Positions 1-11,098 of a DNA stretch of 64,000 nucleotides are shown here, piece by piece; position 1 is the first letter of the stretch; each line of letters opens with the position of its first letter. Made by a program: the position numbers and the translations under genes. The notes under the pieces are model-generated. The model did not search any database, was not told where the DNA came from, and saw only the letters and a program-made list of their open reading frames with translations. This DNA is from Citrobacter sp. 18056 (GTDB lineage Bacteria; Pseudomonadota; Gammaproteobacteria; Enterobacterales; Enterobacteriaceae), in contig CACSJR010000020.1 in NCBI GenBank assembly GCA_902706235.1, positions 1 to 64,000 of the forward strand, read 5' to 3'.

Positions 1-3
1 ATT

Positions 4-123
4 TGCCTGGCGGCAACAGCGCGGTGGTCCCACCTGACCCCATGCCGAACTCAGAAGTGAAACGCCGTAGCGCCGATGGTAGTGTGGGGTCTCCCCATGC
101 GAGAGTAGGGAACTGCCAGGCAT
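4..123 (+). rRNA. rrf: 5S ribosomal RNA
   Basis: The 120-nt sequence from TGCCTGGCGG to CTGCCAGGCAT matches enterobacterial 5S rRNA almost base for base. Its complementary ends form helix I. It is the last gene of a ribosomal RNA operon whose 16S and 23S genes lie left of the window. In E. coli, rrnE occupies the corresponding place before metA. Confidence 0.97.
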
Positions 124-136
124 CAAACAAGTAAGA

Positions 137-165
137 AACCCCGACCGAAAGGCCGGGGTTTTTTG
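137..165 (+). terminator. rRNA operon terminator
   Basis: A GC-rich hairpin (CCCCGACC / GGCCGGGG with a GAAA loop) is followed by six T residues, 14 nt after the 5S gene. This is a typical intrinsic terminator of an rrn operon. Confidence 0.9.
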
Positions 166-336
166 CGTTTATACGCAGCCTGTCCACAGCGTTATCCACA
201 AGCCTTTCTGAAACAAAAACCATCATTTAAAGCCTATTCTTCCCAAAAAAGGTCGATCCCACGGGCCGTAGCAGCCATGAAACTTTCTCACCTTTCACAT
301 GCGCACTCGACATTTCGTTTATTCCTGGTTATCTTC

Positions 337-368
337 AGCTATCTGGATGTCTAAACGTGTATGCGTAT
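337..368 (+). promoter_or_regulatory. MetJ operator (tandem met boxes) of metA
   Basis: Four consecutive 8-bp units (AGCTATCT, GGATGTCT, AAACGTGT, ATGCGTAT) resemble the met box AGACGTCT. They end 19 nt before the metA start. The layout matches the E. coli metA operator as I recall it, so repression by MetJ with S-adenosylmethionine is expected. The rest of the 5S-metA gap (about 170 bp) shows no recognisable feature. Confidence 0.75.
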
Positions 369-387
369 GCTGTGAGGTAATAAGGTT

Positions 388-1317
388 ATGCCGATTCGGG
401 TGCTGGACGAGCTACCGGCCGTCAATTTCTTGCGTGATGAGAACGTCTTTGTGATGACGGCATCGCGTGCCACCAACCAGGAAATTCGCCCGCTGAAGGT
501 GCTGATCCTTAATCTGATGCCGAAAAAGATCGAGACGGAAAACCAGTTCCTTCGTCTGTTGTCGAATTCACCGCTACAGGTTGATGTCCAGCTACTGCGC
601 ATAGATGCACGTGAATCCCGTAATACACCGGTCGAGCACCTCAATAATTTCTACTGCAATTTCGAAGACATCTGTGACGACAATTACGATGGTCTGATTG
701 TCACCGGCGCTCCACTAGGTCTGGTTGAATTCAACGATGTCGCCTACTGGCCGCAGATCCAACAAGTACTCGAATGGGCAAAAGATCACGTGACCTCAAC
801 GTTGTTCGTCTGTTGGGCCGTTCAGGCCGCACTGAATATTTTGTATGGTATCCCGAAGCAAACCCGCTCTGATAAGCTCTCTGGCGTATATGAACACCAC
901 ATCCTGCAACCTCATGCCTTGCTGACTCGCGGTTTTGATGATTCCTTCCTGGCCCCGCATTCTCGCTACGCTGATTTCCCGGCGGCGCTGATCCGTGATT
1001 ACACAGACCTCGAAATACTGGCTGAAACGGAAGATGGAGACGCTTATCTGTTTGCCAGCAAAGACAAGCGGATTGCTTTCGTAACCGGACATCCGGAATA
1101 CGATGCACATACCCTTGCTGGTGAGTTTTTCCGTGATGAGGAAGCCGGACTTTCCCCGGAAGTGCCCTATAACTACTTCCCACAAAATGATCCACAAAAC
1201 AAACCGCGGGCAACCTGGCGCAGCCATGGGAATTTACTGTTTATCAACTGGCTGAATTATTACGTCTACCAAATCACGCCATACGATCTGCGACACATGA
1301 ATCCTACGCTGGAATAA
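388..1317 (+). CDS. metA: Homoserine O-succinyltransferase
   Basis: This enzyme transfers succinyl from succinyl-CoA to homoserine, the first committed step of methionine synthesis in the cytoplasm. The 309-aa product has the same length as E. coli MetA and begins [14 protein letters not shown]. The nucleophile lies in the [11 protein letters not shown] segment (Cys near residue 142). The catalytic His falls in the VTGHPEYDA segment. The start is preceded by a GAGGTAATAAGG ribosome-binding site. The gene is monocistronic, between an upstream MetJ operator and its own terminator. Feedback inhibition and heat-sensitive folding are known for the family but are not visible here. Confidence 0.97.
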   Translation: MPIRVLDELPAVNFLRDENVFVMTASRATNQEIRPLKVLILNLMPKKIETENQFLRLLSNSPLQVDVQLLRIDARESRNTPVEHLNNFYCNFEDICDDNYDGLIVTGAPLGLVEFNDVAYWPQIQQVLEWAKDHVTSTLFVCWAVQAALNILYGIPKQTRSDKLSGVYEHHILQPHALLTRGFDDSFLAPHSRYADFPAALIRDYTDLEILAETEDGDAYLFASKDKRIAFVTGHPEYDAHTLAGEFFRDEEAGLSPEVPYNYFPQNDPQNKPRATWRSHGNLLFINWLNYYVYQITPYDLRHMNPTLE

Positions 1318-1360
1318 TCCTCCACACGGACGATCGTAAAGCGATTCAGCACACCAGAAC

Positions 1361-1385
1361 AGGCACCTACGGGTGCCTTTTTTAT
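1361..1385 (+). terminator. metA terminator
   Basis: The hairpin AGGCACC-TACG-GGTGCCT is followed directly by a T-rich tract, 44 nt after the metA stop. Confidence 0.85.
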
Positions 1386-1463
1386 TTCCGAAAACATAAC
1401 CAAATGGTGATGAAACTTTAAATTTAAAGTTATCAACATGTTAAGTTCAATTCAATTCAAAAA

Positions 1464-1487
1464 TGGAAATAGTTTTTGATTTTGGAT
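1464..1487 (+). promoter_or_regulatory. IclR operator of the aceBAK promoter
   Basis: The stretch beginning TGGAAATAGTTTTTGATTTT closely resembles the IclR site of E. coli aceBAK. It lies about 100 bp before aceB in an AT-rich promoter region. A related sequence lies upstream of iclR at 7134. IclR is expected to block transcription here and to be relieved by glyoxylate during growth on acetate. Confidence 0.75.
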
Positions 1488-1585
1488 GATTATTGCGTAG
1501 GCTTAATTGAACTGAACGAAAACCAGACAACGATCATTGTTCGTTTTTGGGATGTGACTTTGGATCAACGACGAGGAGCCGCGCA

Positions 1586-3187
1586 ATGACACAACAGGCA
1601 ACAACCGCAGAAGAACTGGCCTTCAGCCAGCCCTTTGGCGAACAGGAACAGCAGATCCTGACCCCAGAGGCGATCGAATTTCTCAATGAACTGGTCACCC
1701 GGTTCACGCCAAAACGTAACAAGCTGCTGGCCGCACGTATTCAGCAGCAGCAAAATATCGATAACGGCCAACTGCCAGATTTCATTTCGGAAACGTATTC
1801 CATTAGGAATTCAGAATGGAAAATTCGCGGTATACCTCAGGATCTGCTAGACCGCCGGGTGGAGATCACCGGCCCCGTTGAGCGCAAAATGGTCATCAAT
1901 GCGCTGAACGCCAACGTAAAAGTGTTTATGGCGGATTTTGAAGATTCGCTGGCCCCGAACTGGGACAAAGTCATCGACGGGCAAATCAACCTGCGCGATG
2001 CGGTTGACGGCGTTATCAGCCACACCAATGAAGCCGGGAAAATTTATCAGCTGGGGCCGGATCCTGCGGTGCTGGTATGCCGGGTTCGCGGACTTCATTT
2101 GCCAGAAAAGCATGTGACCTGGCGTGGGGAGTCCATTCCTGGAAGCTTGTTTGATTTCGCACTCTACTTCTTCCACAACCATAAAAACCTGCTCACCAAA
2201 GGCAGCGGTCCTTATTTTTATCTGCCGAAAACCCAGGCCTGGCAGGAAGCGGCCTGGTGGAGTGAAGTGTTCAGCTTTACTGAAGATCGTTTCGACCTCC
2301 CGCGCGGCACCATCAAAGCCACGTTGCTGATTGAAACGCTCCCGGCGGTATTCCAGATGGACGAAATCCTGCATGCGCTGCGTGACCATATCGTCGGTCT
2401 GAACTGCGGGCGCTGGGATTACATTTTCAGCTATATCAAAACGTTGAAGAATCACCCAGACCGTGTGCTGCCTGACAGACAGATGGTCACGATGGACAAA
2501 CCTTTCCTCAGTGCTTATTCGCGTTTGCTGATCAAAACCTGCCATAAGCGCGGAGCGTTTGCGATGGGCGGCATGGCGGCGTTTATCCCAAGCAAAGACG
2601 CCGGGCGCAATACACAGGTGCTCAATAAGGTGAAGGCGGATAAAGCGCTGGAGGCCAACAACGGCCATGACGGCACATGGATTGCGCATCCTGGCCTCGC
2701 AGATACCGCGATGGCGGTATTTAACGATGTGCTGGGCGACAACCCAAACCAGCTGTCCGTGACCCGTGATGACGACGCACCGATTACTGCCGAACAGCTT
2801 CTGGCGCCATGCGATGGTGAACGTACGGAAGAGGGCATGCGCGCCAACATTCGTGTGGCTGTGCAGTACATCGAAGCGTGGATCTCCGGCAACGGCTGCG
2901 TGCCGATTTACGGCCTGATGGAAGATGCCGCGACGGCAGAAATCTCCCGCACCTCTATCTGGCAGTGGATCCATCACCAGAAGACGCTCAGCAACGGCAC
3001 GCCAGTGACCAAAGCGCTGTTCCGCCAGATGCTGGCTGAAGAGCTGCGGGTTGTGCAGGATGAACTCGGTGAACACCGCTTCAGCAGCGGTCGCTTTGAC
3101 GAAGCGGCGCGCCTGATGGAGCAAATCACCACCTCCGAAGAACTCGTCGATTTCTTAACACTTCCTGGCTACCGCCTGCTGGCCTAA
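1586..3187 (+). CDS. aceB: Malate synthase A
   Basis: This enzyme condenses glyoxylate with acetyl-CoA to give malate, the second step of the glyoxylate bypass. The 533-aa product matches E. coli AceB in length and along its whole sequence. Conserved segments include [29 protein letters not shown] and [17 protein letters not shown]-like regions. The ATG at 1586 is preferred over in-frame codons from 1547 because it has a GAGGAG ribosome-binding site and begins [13 protein letters not shown] like its relatives. It is the first gene of aceB-aceA-aceK, with 32 nt before aceA. Control is expected through IclR. Confidence 0.97.
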   Translation: MTQQATTAEELAFSQPFGEQEQQILTPEAIEFLNELVTRFTPKRNKLLAARIQQQQNIDNGQLPDFISETYSIRNSEWKIRGIPQDLLDRRVEITGPVERKMVINALNANVKVFMADFEDSLAPNWDKVIDGQINLRDAVDGVISHTNEAGKIYQLGPDPAVLVCRVRGLHLPEKHVTWRGESIPGSLFDFALYFFHNHKNLLTKGSGPYFYLPKTQAWQEAAWWSEVFSFTEDRFDLPRGTIKATLLIETLPAVFQMDEILHALRDHIVGLNCGRWDYIFSYIKTLKNHPDRVLPDRQMVTMDKPFLSAYSRLLIKTCHKRGAFAMGGMAAFIPSKDAGRNTQVLNKVKADKALEANNGHDGTWIAHPGLADTAMAVFNDVLGDNPNQLSVTRDDDAPITAEQLLAPCDGERTEEGMRANIRVAVQYIEAWISGNGCVPIYGLMEDAATAEISRTSIWQWIHHQKTLSNGTPVTKALFRQMLAEELRVVQDELGEHRFSSGRFDEAARLMEQITTSEELVDFLTLPGYRLLA

Positions 3188-3219
3188 CCCATCCAATAAT
3201 TAAAATGGAGCATCTGCCA

Positions 3220-4524
3220 ATGAAAACCCGTACCCAACAAATCGAAGAGATCAAACAGGAATGGACCAACCCACGCTGGGAAGGCATTCGCCGCCCGTAC
3301 AGTGCGGAAGAGGTGGTGAAATTACGCGGATCGGTGAACCCGGAATGCACGCTGGCGCAGCACGGCGCGGCGAAAATGTGGCGTTTGCTGCACGGAGACG
3401 CGAAAAAGGGTTACGTGAACAGCCTCGGTGCGCTGACGGGCGGACAGGCGCTGCAACAGGCGAAGGCGGGGATTGAAGCGGTGTATTTATCCGGCTGGCA
3501 GGTTGCGGCAGATGCCAACCTGGCCTCGAGCATGTACCCGGATCAGTCGCTGTATCCGGCTAATTCTGTACCGTCGGTGGTGGATCGGATCAACAACACG
3601 TTTCGCCGTGCGGATCAGATCCAATGGGCGTCGGGCATTGAGCCAAACGATCCTCGTTATATCGACTACTTCCTGCCGATCGTCGCCGATGCGGAAGCCG
3701 GATTTGGCGGCGTGCTCAATGCTTTCGAACTGATGAAGTCGATGATTGAAGCAGGCGCGGCGGCTGTTCATTTTGAAGATCAGCTGGCCTCGGTGAAAAA
3801 ATGCGGACACATGGGGGGCAAAGTACTGGTGCCAACCCAGGAAGCGATTCAAAAACTGGTTGCCGCACGTCTTGCTGCCGACGTGCTGGGCGTGCCGACG
3901 CTGTTGATTGCCCGTACCGATGCTGACGCCGCAGATTTGATAACCTCTGACTGTGACCCGTACGACAGTGAATTTATCACCGGCGAGCGCACCAGCGAAG
4001 GATTCTACCGCACCCGCGCGGGCATTGAGCAGGCGATCAGCCGTGGGCTGGCGTATGCGCCGTATGCCGATTTGGTATGGTGTGAAACTTCCACACCGGA
4101 CCTCGATTTGGCTCGCCGCTTCGCTGAGGCTATCCACGCGAAATATCCAGGCAAACTGCTGGCCTACAACTGCTCGCCGTCATTTAACTGGAAGAAAAAT
4201 CTGGACGATAAAACCATCGCCAGCTTCCAGCAGCAGCTATCGGAAATGGGCTACAAATACCAGTTCATCACCCTCGCGGGCATTCACAGCATGTGGTTCA
4301 GCATGTTCGACCTGGCCCACGCCTACGCGCAGGGCGAAGGGATGCGCCACTATGTCGAAAAAGTGCAACAACCTGAGTTTGAATCGGGCAAACAGGGCTA
4401 TACCTTCGTCTCCCATCAGCAGGAAGTGGGCACGGGCTATTTCGACAAGGTCACGACCATCATTCAGGGTGGTGCGTCTTCCGTCACTGCGCTGACAGGA
4501 TCGACCGAAGAATCGCAGTTCTGA
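3220..4524 (+). CDS. aceA: Isocitrate lyase
   Basis: This enzyme splits isocitrate into succinate and glyoxylate and so diverts carbon from the TCA cycle. The 434-aa product has the E. coli length. The active-site signature KKCGHMGGK (Cys near residue 195) is intact. The Mg-binding strand around [11 protein letters not shown] and the [10 protein letters not shown] segment are also intact. The start [10 protein letters not shown] at 3220 follows a TGGAG site. A start at 3205 would add five residues not seen in relatives. It is the second gene of the aceBAK operon and a strong hairpin lies between it and aceK. Confidence 0.97.
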   Translation: MKTRTQQIEEIKQEWTNPRWEGIRRPYSAEEVVKLRGSVNPECTLAQHGAAKMWRLLHGDAKKGYVNSLGALTGGQALQQAKAGIEAVYLSGWQVAADANLASSMYPDQSLYPANSVPSVVDRINNTFRRADQIQWASGIEPNDPRYIDYFLPIVADAEAGFGGVLNAFELMKSMIEAGAAAVHFEDQLASVKKCGHMGGKVLVPTQEAIQKLVAARLAADVLGVPTLLIARTDADAADLITSDCDPYDSEFITGERTSEGFYRTRAGIEQAISRGLAYAPYADLVWCETSTPDLDLARRFAEAIHAKYPGKLLAYNCSPSFNWKKNLDDKTIASFQQQLSEMGYKYQFITLAGIHSMWFSMFDLAHAYAQGEGMRHYVEKVQQPEFESGKQGYTFVSHQQEVGTGYFDKVTTIIQGGASSVTALTGSTEESQF

Positions 4525-4530
4525 TTTCGT

Positions 4531-4554
4531 CCTCTCTTCCTGCGGGGAGAGAGG
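4531..4554 (+). repeat. aceA-aceK intergenic hairpin
   Basis: CCTCTCTTCC pairs with GGGAGAGAGG across a 4-nt loop, with one G-U pair. E. coli carries REP-type structure at this place, where it is associated with much lower AceK than AceA output. A similar role is inferred. The sequence belongs to a CCTCTCC/GGAGAGG hairpin type seen five more times in this window. Confidence 0.7.
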
Positions 4555-4574
4555 AACCCACAACGGAGATGCAG

Positions 4575-6326
4575 ATGACGCGTGGTCTCGAACTGTTAAT
4601 CGCTCAAACTATTCTGCAAGGATTCGACGCGCAGTATGGCCGCTTTCTGGAAGTCACTTCCGGGGCGCAAGAGCGTTTCGAGCAGGCAGACTGGCACGCG
4701 GTACAACAGGCTATGAAGCAGCGTATTCATCTGTACGACCATCATGTGGGTCTGGTAGTGGAACAACTGCGTTGCATCACGGAAGGCAAAAGTCCGGATG
4801 CGGCTTTTTTGCTGCGGGTGAAAGAGCATTACACCGCGCTGCTGCCTGATTACCCTCGCTTTGAAATTGCCGAAAGCTTTTTTAACTCTGTGTATTGTCG
4901 GTTATTTGACCACCGCTCGCTGACTCCCGAGCGGCTTTTTATTTTCAGCTCTCAGCCGGAGCGCCGCTTTCGCGCCATTCCTCGACCACTGGCGAAAGAT
5001 TTTTACCCGGAGAATGGCTGGGAGACGCTGTTCAATCACATGCTGACCGATCTGCCGCTGCGCCTGCCGTGGCAGGATAAAGCCCGTGATGTGGGCTATA
5101 TCATGACGCATCTGACTGACACCTTTGGATGTGAAATGTTGCGTGAATCGCATTTGCAGGTCGCCAACGAGTTGTTTTATCGCAATAAAGCCGCCTGGCT
5201 GGTGGCAAAGTTACAGACGCCGCAGGGTGTGGTGCCGCTGCTGTTGCCCATTCATCGCAGCGATGAAGGCGAGCTATTCGTTGATACCTGTCTGACAAGC
5301 AGCGCCGAGGCCAGCATTGTCTTCGGCTTCGCTCGCTCCTATTTCATGGTTTATGCCCCGCTCCCGGCAGCATTAGTCGAATGGCTGCGGGAAATACTGC
5401 CGGGTAAAACCACCGCCGAACTGTACATGGCGATTGGCTGCCAGAAGCATGGAAAAACGGAAAGCTATCGCGAATATCTGACTTATATTCGCCAAACAGA
5501 AGAGCAGTTTATCGAAGCGCCGGGCATTCGCGGGATGGTGATGCTGGTCTTCACGCTGCCCGGTTTTGACCGGGTATTTAAGGTCATCAAAGACAGGTTT
5601 GCGCCACAAAAAGAGATGAATGCGGCGCATGTGCGGGCCTGTTATCAGTTAGTCAAAGAACACGATCGCGTTGGACGCATGGCCGACACGCAGGAATTTG
5701 AAAACTTCGTGCTGGAAAAACGGCAAATATCACCCGCGCTGCTCGCCCTACTGTGGCAGGAAGTCCCGCAGAAAATCACCGATCTCGGGGACCGCATTGC
5801 CATCAGTCATCTCTACATTGAACGGCGGATGGTACCGCTCAATATTTGGCTGGAACGGGTCAACGGCCAGCAGTTACGTGATGCGGTCGAAGAATATGGG
5901 AATGCTATTCGTCAGCTGGCTGCGGCCAATATTTTCCCCGGCGATATGCTGTTCAAGAATTTTGGCGTCACCCGCCACGGACGGGTCGTTTTTTATGATT
6001 ACGATGAAATTTGCTACATGACGGAAGTGAATTTCCGCGACATCCCGCCGCCGCGTTATCCGGAAGATGAACTCGCCAGCGAGCCGTGGTACAGCGTTTC
6101 TCCGGGCGATGTTTTTCCCGAAGAGTTTCGCCACTGGCTGTGCGCCGATGCGCGTATCGGACCGCTGTTTGAAGAAATGCACGCTGACCTGCTACGAGCA
6201 GACTACTGGCGCGGCCTGCAAACGCGGATTCGGGACGGACACGTGGAAGATGTTTTTGCTTACCGTAAACGCCAGCGTTTTAGCGTGTGCCACCAAACGC
6301 CAGCGTCACTTCTTTCGCCGCCTTAA
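4575..6326 (+). CDS. aceK: Isocitrate dehydrogenase kinase/phosphatase
   Basis: This bifunctional enzyme phosphorylates and dephosphorylates isocitrate dehydrogenase. It sets the branch point between the TCA cycle and the glyoxylate bypass. The 583-aa product aligns with E. coli AceK (578 aa) from [14 protein letters not shown] through the [16 protein letters not shown] catalytic region to RQRFSV. The ATG at 4575 is chosen over the one two codons earlier by similarity. The extreme C-terminus is odd: after SV it reads [12 protein letters not shown] where E. coli has RYGEMLF. These last codons overlap the 3' end of the convergent iclR gene by 47 nt. Confidence 0.95.
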   Translation: MTRGLELLIAQTILQGFDAQYGRFLEVTSGAQERFEQADWHAVQQAMKQRIHLYDHHVGLVVEQLRCITEGKSPDAAFLLRVKEHYTALLPDYPRFEIAESFFNSVYCRLFDHRSLTPERLFIFSSQPERRFRAIPRPLAKDFYPENGWETLFNHMLTDLPLRLPWQDKARDVGYIMTHLTDTFGCEMLRESHLQVANELFYRNKAAWLVAKLQTPQGVVPLLLPIHRSDEGELFVDTCLTSSAEASIVFGFARSYFMVYAPLPAALVEWLREILPGKTTAELYMAIGCQKHGKTESYREYLTYIRQTEEQFIEAPGIRGMVMLVFTLPGFDRVFKVIKDRFAPQKEMNAAHVRACYQLVKEHDRVGRMADTQEFENFVLEKRQISPALLALLWQEVPQKITDLGDRIAISHLYIERRMVPLNIWLERVNGQQLRDAVEEYGNAIRQLAAANIFPGDMLFKNFGVTRHGRVVFYDYDEICYMTEVNFRDIPPPRYPEDELASEPWYSVSPGDVFPEEFRHWLCADARIGPLFEEMHADLLRADYWRGLQTRIRDGHVEDVFAYRKRQRFSVCHQTPASLLSPP

Positions 6327-7110
6327 TCACCAGCGCCCCAAGCTCGGTCACGCGATCGTCGGTCACACGGGAAATTGGCCCTGAAATGGAGATGGCAGCA
6401 AATGGTTCGCGATGCTCATCGTAAATACACGCCGCCACACAACGCAGGCCCAGTGCGTGCTCTTCATCATCAAATGAGTAACCGCGCTTGCGAATCTGCG
6501 CCAAATCTTCTTTCAGATGCACCGGCGATACCAGGGTTGCGTGCGTGTAGGCGTGGAGCCCTTTGCGGTGCAGCAGCCCGCTAACCTGCTCATCGGTCAA
6601 CTGAGATAAAAATGCCTTCCCGGCGCCTGATGCGTGCATCGGTAGCTTGCCGCCAATCGGTGCGGACATGCGCATCAGCTGCGTACACTGCACCTGATCG
6701 ATGATGATCGCCTGATGGTCGCTCTGGTCGAGCACCGCCAGGTTCACCGTTTCTCCGGAGTCATCCATCAGCTTGCGCAGGATAGGGTGCACAATCGCCA
6801 GCAGGTTACGGCTTTGCAGGAAACTACTGCCGACGATGAAGGCGTGCGCGCCCACCGTCCAGTGGCCCAGATCGCCGGTCTGACGAACAAAACCCAACTG
6901 CTGCATGGTGGTCAACAGGCGGTGAGTGGTGGAGTTCGGCAGGCCAGCCTGCTGCGCCAGCTCGGTCAACGCTACGCTGCCATGGGATTCTGCAATCGAC
7001 TCCAGCAGCTTCAGGCCGCGTGTCAGCGACTGTACCTGACCGGTGGGCTGTGGGGCCGCTGCGGCAGGGGCGGGTTTTCTGCCACGTTTTGCGGGAACAG
7101 TTGCAACCAT
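6280..7110 (-). CDS. iclR: IclR-type repressor of the glyoxylate operon
   Basis: This transcriptional repressor controls aceBAK and responds to glyoxylate and pyruvate. The 276-aa product has an N-terminal winged helix-turn-helix (about residues 27-90, with [19 protein letters not shown]). A GAF-like IclR effector domain with [15 protein letters not shown] and [22 protein letters not shown] follows. The start [13 protein letters not shown] at 7110 has a good AAGGAG site; the longer frame from 7143 adds 11 unsupported residues. It is convergent with aceK and overlaps it by 47 nt. The E. coli gene arpA, normally between them, is absent. A site like the aceB operator lies just upstream, suggesting autoregulation. 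Confidence 0.96.
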   Translation of the reverse strand: MVATVPAKRGRKPAPAAAAPQPTGQVQSLTRGLKLLESIAESHGSVALTELAQQAGLPNSTTHRLLTTMQQLGFVRQTGDLGHWTVGAHAFIVGSSFLQSRNLLAIVHPILRKLMDDSGETVNLAVLDQSDHQAIIIDQVQCTQLMRMSAPIGGKLPMHASGAGKAFLSQLTDEQVSGLLHRKGLHAYTHATLVSPVHLKEDLAQIRKRGYSFDDEEHALGLRCVAACIYDEHREPFAAISISGPISRVTDDRVTELGALVIKAAKEVTLAFGGTR

Positions 7111-7133
7111 GACGAGCTCCTTATTCTGTATCG

Positions 7134-7154
7134 TGGAAATCATTTTCGTTTTAT
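7134..7154 (+). promoter_or_regulatory. Probable IclR autoregulatory site
   Basis: TGGAAATCATTTTCGTTTTA, 24 bp upstream of the iclR start, aligns with TGGAAATAGTTTTTGATTTT of the aceB operator. Autorepression is known for E. coli iclR. The assignment here rests on sequence similarity between the two sites. Confidence 0.6.
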
Positions 7155-7292
7155 TTGATTATAATGCAACCGTTATCAGAACTGATCGGAGCAGTGGTAG
7201 TGAACATCTCTCATGTTCCGCGTGGTTCTCTTTTCCACAGTGGTTGAATATGCCACTATGGCTTGTTGATAAGAGCGTTGTCGGGAGTCCGC

Positions 7293-10200
7293 GTGAGCAC
7301 CATCGAAAAGCAGCTGAAGCAGCAATTAAAAGATCGTATCCTGGTTCTGGACGGGGGCATGGGCACCATGATCCAGAGCTATCGCCTGAACGAAGAAGAT
7401 TACCGTGGCGAACGCTTCGCTGAATGGTCGAGTGACCTGAAGGGCAACAACGACCTGCTGGTGCTGACCCAACCGGATATCATTGCCGCCATCCATAACG
7501 CCTATTTCGAGGCCGGGGCGGATATCGTTGAGACCAACACCTTTAACTCAACGACCATCGCCATGGCGGATTACCAGATGGAATCGCTGTCTGCGGAGAT
7601 AAACTTCGCGGCGGCAAAGCTGGCCCGCGCTTGTGCCGATGAATGGACAGCCCGCACGCCGCACAAACCGCGTTATGTCGCCGGGGTGCTTGGCCCGACT
7701 AACCGCACGGCATCTATTTCTCCCGATGTAAATGATCCGGCATTTCGTAACGTCACCTTCGATCAGCTGGTGGTCGCCTACCGCGAATCCACCAAAGCGC
7801 TGGTGGAAGGGGGCTCAGACCTGATTCTTATCGAAACCGTTTTTGACACCCTCAATGCCAAAGCCGCGATTTACGCGGTGAAAGAGGAAATGGAGGCGTT
7901 AGGCGTTGATCTGCCGATCATGATTTCCGGCACCATCACCGATGCTTCCGGCCGTACGCTTTCCGGGCAAACTACGGAAGCGTTCTATAACTCGCTGCGT
8001 CATGCGGATGCGCTGTCGTTTGGCCTGAACTGTGCGCTGGGGCCAGATGAACTGCGCCAGTACGTGCAGGAGCTGTCGCGCATTGCTGAGTGCTACGTCA
8101 CGGCGCACCCGAATGCCGGTTTACCGAATGCCTTCGGGGAATATGACCTTGATGCCGACACCATGGCGGCGCAAATTCGTGAATGGGCCGAATCTGGCTT
8201 CCTGAATATTGTCGGCGGTTGCTGCGGGACCACGCCGGAACATATTGCGGCGATGAGCCGCGCGGTGGAAGGCCTTGCGCCGCGCCAGCTGCCGGACCTG
8301 CCGGTCGCCTGCCGTCTGGCGGGCCTTGAGCCGTTGAATATCGGCGCTGAGAGCCTGTTTGTGAACGTGGGTGAACGTACCAACGTCACGGGCTCAGCCA
8401 AATTTAAGCGCCTGATTAAAGAAGAGAAATACGCCGAAGCGCTGGACGTTGCTCTTCAGCAGGTGGAAAGCGGCGCGCAGATAATCGACATCAACATGGA
8501 TGAAGGGATGCTCGACGCCGAAGCGGCGATGGTGCGTTTCCTGAACCTGATTGCCGGTGAGCCAGACATCGCCCGCGTGCCAATCATGATCGACTCCTCG
8601 AAGTGGGAAGTTATCGAAAAAGGGCTGAAGTGTATTCAGGGCAAAGGCATCGTTAACTCCATTTCGATGAAAGAGGGTGTCGAGGCCTTCGTCGCTCACG
8701 CCAAAAAAGTCCGTCGCTACGGCGCTGCGGTGGTGGTAATGGCGTTTGATGAAATTGGTCAGGCCGACACCCGTGCGCGCAAAATCGAAATCTGCACCCG
8801 TGCCTATAAAATTCTGACCGAAGACGTGGGCTTCCCACCGGAAGACATCATCTTCGACCCCAATATTTTCGCCGTTGCGACCGGCATCGAAGAGCACAAC
8901 AACTACGCGCAGGACTTCATCGGCGCGTGCGAAGACATCAAACGCGAGCTGCCTCACGCGCTGATTTCCGGCGGCGTTTCTAACGTCTCTTTCTCGTTCC
9001 GCGGCAACGACCCGGTGCGCGAAGCCATCCACGCCGTGTTCCTCTACTACGCGATCCGCAACGGAATGGACATGGGGATCGTCAACGCCGGACAACTGGC
9101 GATTTATGACGATTTGCCCGCTGAACTGCGCGACGCGGTGGAAGACGTGGTGCTTAACCGTCGCGATGACAGCACCGAACGTCTGCTTGATCTCGCTGAA
9201 AAATACCGCGGCAGTAAAACCGATGAAGCGGCCAATACTCAGCAAGCCGAATGGCGCAGCTGGGAAGTGAAAAAACGCCTCGAGTATTCACTGGTCAAAG
9301 GCATCACAGAATTTATCGAAATCGATACCGAAGAAGCACGCCAGCAGGCCTCGCGACCAATCGAAGTTATCGAAGGGCCGCTGATGGACGGTATGAACGT
9401 CGTCGGCGACCTGTTCGGCGAAGGCAAAATGTTTCTGCCGCAGGTGGTGAAATCCGCCCGCGTCATGAAGCAGGCGGTGGCGTATCTTGAACCGTACATT
9501 GAAGCCAGCAAAGAGAAAGGGCAGACCAACGGCAAAATGGTGATCGCCACTGTGAAGGGCGATGTGCACGACATCGGCAAGAATATCGTGGGCGTGGTGC
9601 TGCAATGTAATAACTACGAGATTATCGATCTTGGCGTGATGGTGCCGACCGACAAAATCCTCAAAACTGCGCGCGAAGTGAATGCCGACCTGATTGGCCT
9701 CTCCGGATTGATCACCCCGTCGCTAGACGAAATGGTCAACGTGGCGAAAGAGATGGAGCGCCAGGGCTTCACTATTCCGCTGTTGATTGGCGGCGCAACG
9801 ACCTCGAAAGCGCACACGGCGGTAAAAATCGAGCAGAACTACAGCGGCCCGACGGTGTATGTGCAGAACGCCTCGCGCACCGTGGGTGTGGTTTCTGCAC
9901 TGCTTTCGGCGACGCAGCGTGATGCGTTTGTTGCCCGCACGCGTCAAGAATATGACACAGTGCGTATCCAGCACGCGCGTAAAAAACCGCGCACGCCGCC
10001 AGTGTCATTGCAAGTCGCCCGCGATAACGATTTGGCCTTCGACTGGGCAAGCTACACGCCGCCAGTCGCGCATCGTCTCGGCGTGCAGGCCGTCAGTGCC
10101 AGCATCGAAACGCTGCGTAACTACATCGACTGGACGCCGTTCTTCATGACCTGGTCGCTGGCGGGAAAATATCCGCGCATTCTTGAAGATGAGGTGGTGG

Positions 10201-10976
10201 GTGAAGAGGCCAAACGTCTGTTTGCCGATGCCAATGAAATGCTCGATAACCTCAGTGCAAACAAATCGCTGAACCCGCGCGGTGTCGTGGGCTTGTTCCC
10301 GGCGAACCGTATCGGCGACGACATCGAAATTTATCGCGATGAAACCCGCACGCACGTGCTGGCGGTCAGTCGCCATCTGCGCCAACAGACTGAAAAGGTG
10401 GGCTTTGCTAACTACTGTCTGTCGGACTTCGTTGCACCGAAAATTTCCGGAAAGGCGGATTATATCGGCGCCTTTGCGGTCACCGGTGGGCTGGAAGAAG
10501 ACGCGCTGGCGGATGCGTTCGACGCACAGCACGACGACTACAACAAGATTATGATCAAAGCGATAGCCGATCGTCTGGCGGAAGCGTTTGCGGAATACCT
10601 GCATGAACGTGTGCGCAAAGTGCACTGGGGCTACGCCGCCAATGAAAACCTCAGCAACGAGGAACTCATTCGCGAAAATTACCAGGGTATTCGCCCGGCT
10701 CCGGGTTACCCGGCCTGTCCGGAACACACCGAAAAAGCCACCATTTGGCAGCTGCTGGACGCCGAAACCCACACCGGCATGAAACTCACAGAGTCCTACG
10801 CCATGTGGCCAGGCGCCTCGGTTTCGGGCTGGTACTTCAGCCATCCGGACAGCAAGTACTACGCGGTGGCGCAAATCCAGCGCGATCAGGTAGAAGACTA
10901 CGCCTTGCGTAAGGGAATGAGCGTCGCAGAAGCCGAGCGCTGGCTGGCGCCGAACCTGGGGTATGACGCTGATTAA
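7293..10976 (+). CDS. metH: Cobalamin-dependent methionine synthase
   Basis: This enzyme transfers methyl from methyltetrahydrofolate through cobalamin to homocysteine. At 1227 aa it has exactly the E. coli MetH length. The modules in order are:
- the homocysteine domain, with zinc ligands in GLNCALG and GGCCGTT;
- the pterin domain (about 355-610, [11 protein letters not shown]);
- the cobalamin domain (about 650-896) with the lower-ligand motif [10 protein letters not shown];
- the AdoMet reactivation domain, with [12 protein letters not shown].
The start is GTG at 7293 ([12 protein letters not shown]); E. coli metH also uses GTG. A TGAACATCTCTCA stretch about 90 bp upstream could be a degenerate MetR site, but this is weak. 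Confidence 0.97.
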   Translation: MSTIEKQLKQQLKDRILVLDGGMGTMIQSYRLNEEDYRGERFAEWSSDLKGNNDLLVLTQPDIIAAIHNAYFEAGADIVETNTFNSTTIAMADYQMESLSAEINFAAAKLARACADEWTARTPHKPRYVAGVLGPTNRTASISPDVNDPAFRNVTFDQLVVAYRESTKALVEGGSDLILIETVFDTLNAKAAIYAVKEEMEALGVDLPIMISGTITDASGRTLSGQTTEAFYNSLRHADALSFGLNCALGPDELRQYVQELSRIAECYVTAHPNAGLPNAFGEYDLDADTMAAQIREWAESGFLNIVGGCCGTTPEHIAAMSRAVEGLAPRQLPDLPVACRLAGLEPLNIGAESLFVNVGERTNVTGSAKFKRLIKEEKYAEALDVALQQVESGAQIIDINMDEGMLDAEAAMVRFLNLIAGEPDIARVPIMIDSSKWEVIEKGLKCIQGKGIVNSISMKEGVEAFVAHAKKVRRYGAAVVVMAFDEIGQADTRARKIEICTRAYKILTEDVGFPPEDIIFDPNIFAVATGIEEHNNYAQDFIGACEDIKRELPHALISGGVSNVSFSFRGNDPVREAIHAVFLYYAIRNGMDMGIVNAGQLAIYDDLPAELRDAVEDVVLNRRDDSTERLLDLAEKYRGSKTDEAANTQQAEWRSWEVKKRLEYSLVKGITEFIEIDTEEARQQASRPIEVIEGPLMDGMNVVGDLFGEGKMFLPQVVKSARVMKQAVAYLEPYIEASKEKGQTNGKMVIATVKGDVHDIGKNIVGVVLQCNNYEIIDLGVMVPTDKILKTAREVNADLIGLSGLITPSLDEMVNVAKEMERQGFTIPLLIGGATTSKAHTAVKIEQNYSGPTVYVQNASRTVGVVSALLSATQRDAFVARTRQEYDTVRIQHARKKPRTPPVSLQVARDNDLAFDWASYTPPVAHRLGVQAVSASIETLRNYIDWTPFFMTWSLAGKYPRILEDEVVGEEAKRLFADANEMLDNLSANKSLNPRGVVGLFPANRIGDDIEIYRDETRTHVLAVSRHLRQQTEKVGFANYCLSDFVAPKISGKADYIGAFAVTGGLEEDALADAFDAQHDDYNKIMIKAIADRLAEAFAEYLHERVRKVHWGYAANENLSNEELIRENYQGIRPAPGYPACPEHTEKATIWQLLDAETHTGMKLTESYAMWPGASVSGWYFSHPDSKYYAVAQIQRDQVEDYALRKGMSVAEAERWLAPNLGYDAD

Positions 10977-10998
10977 TTAATTTTTTCTTACAACAAAC

Positions 10999-11027
10999 GA
11001 GGCGCCCTTACGGCGCCTTGTCTCTTT
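10999..11027 (+). terminator. metH terminator
   Basis: AGGCGCC and GGCGCCT form a hairpin with a 5-nt loop, followed by TGTCTCTTTATT. The T tract is imperfect, so strength is uncertain. Confidence 0.7.
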
Positions 11028-11098
11028 ATTGTACGTAAACCCTTATACTGAAAGGGGGTCAGGATGCATATCCCGTAGAATAAGGAGAAAAATAACCC

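Noticed and set aside
163-354. 63-codon open frame upstream of metA
   Set aside because: It starts inside the T tract of the rRNA terminator, has no ribosome-binding site and runs into the MetJ operator.
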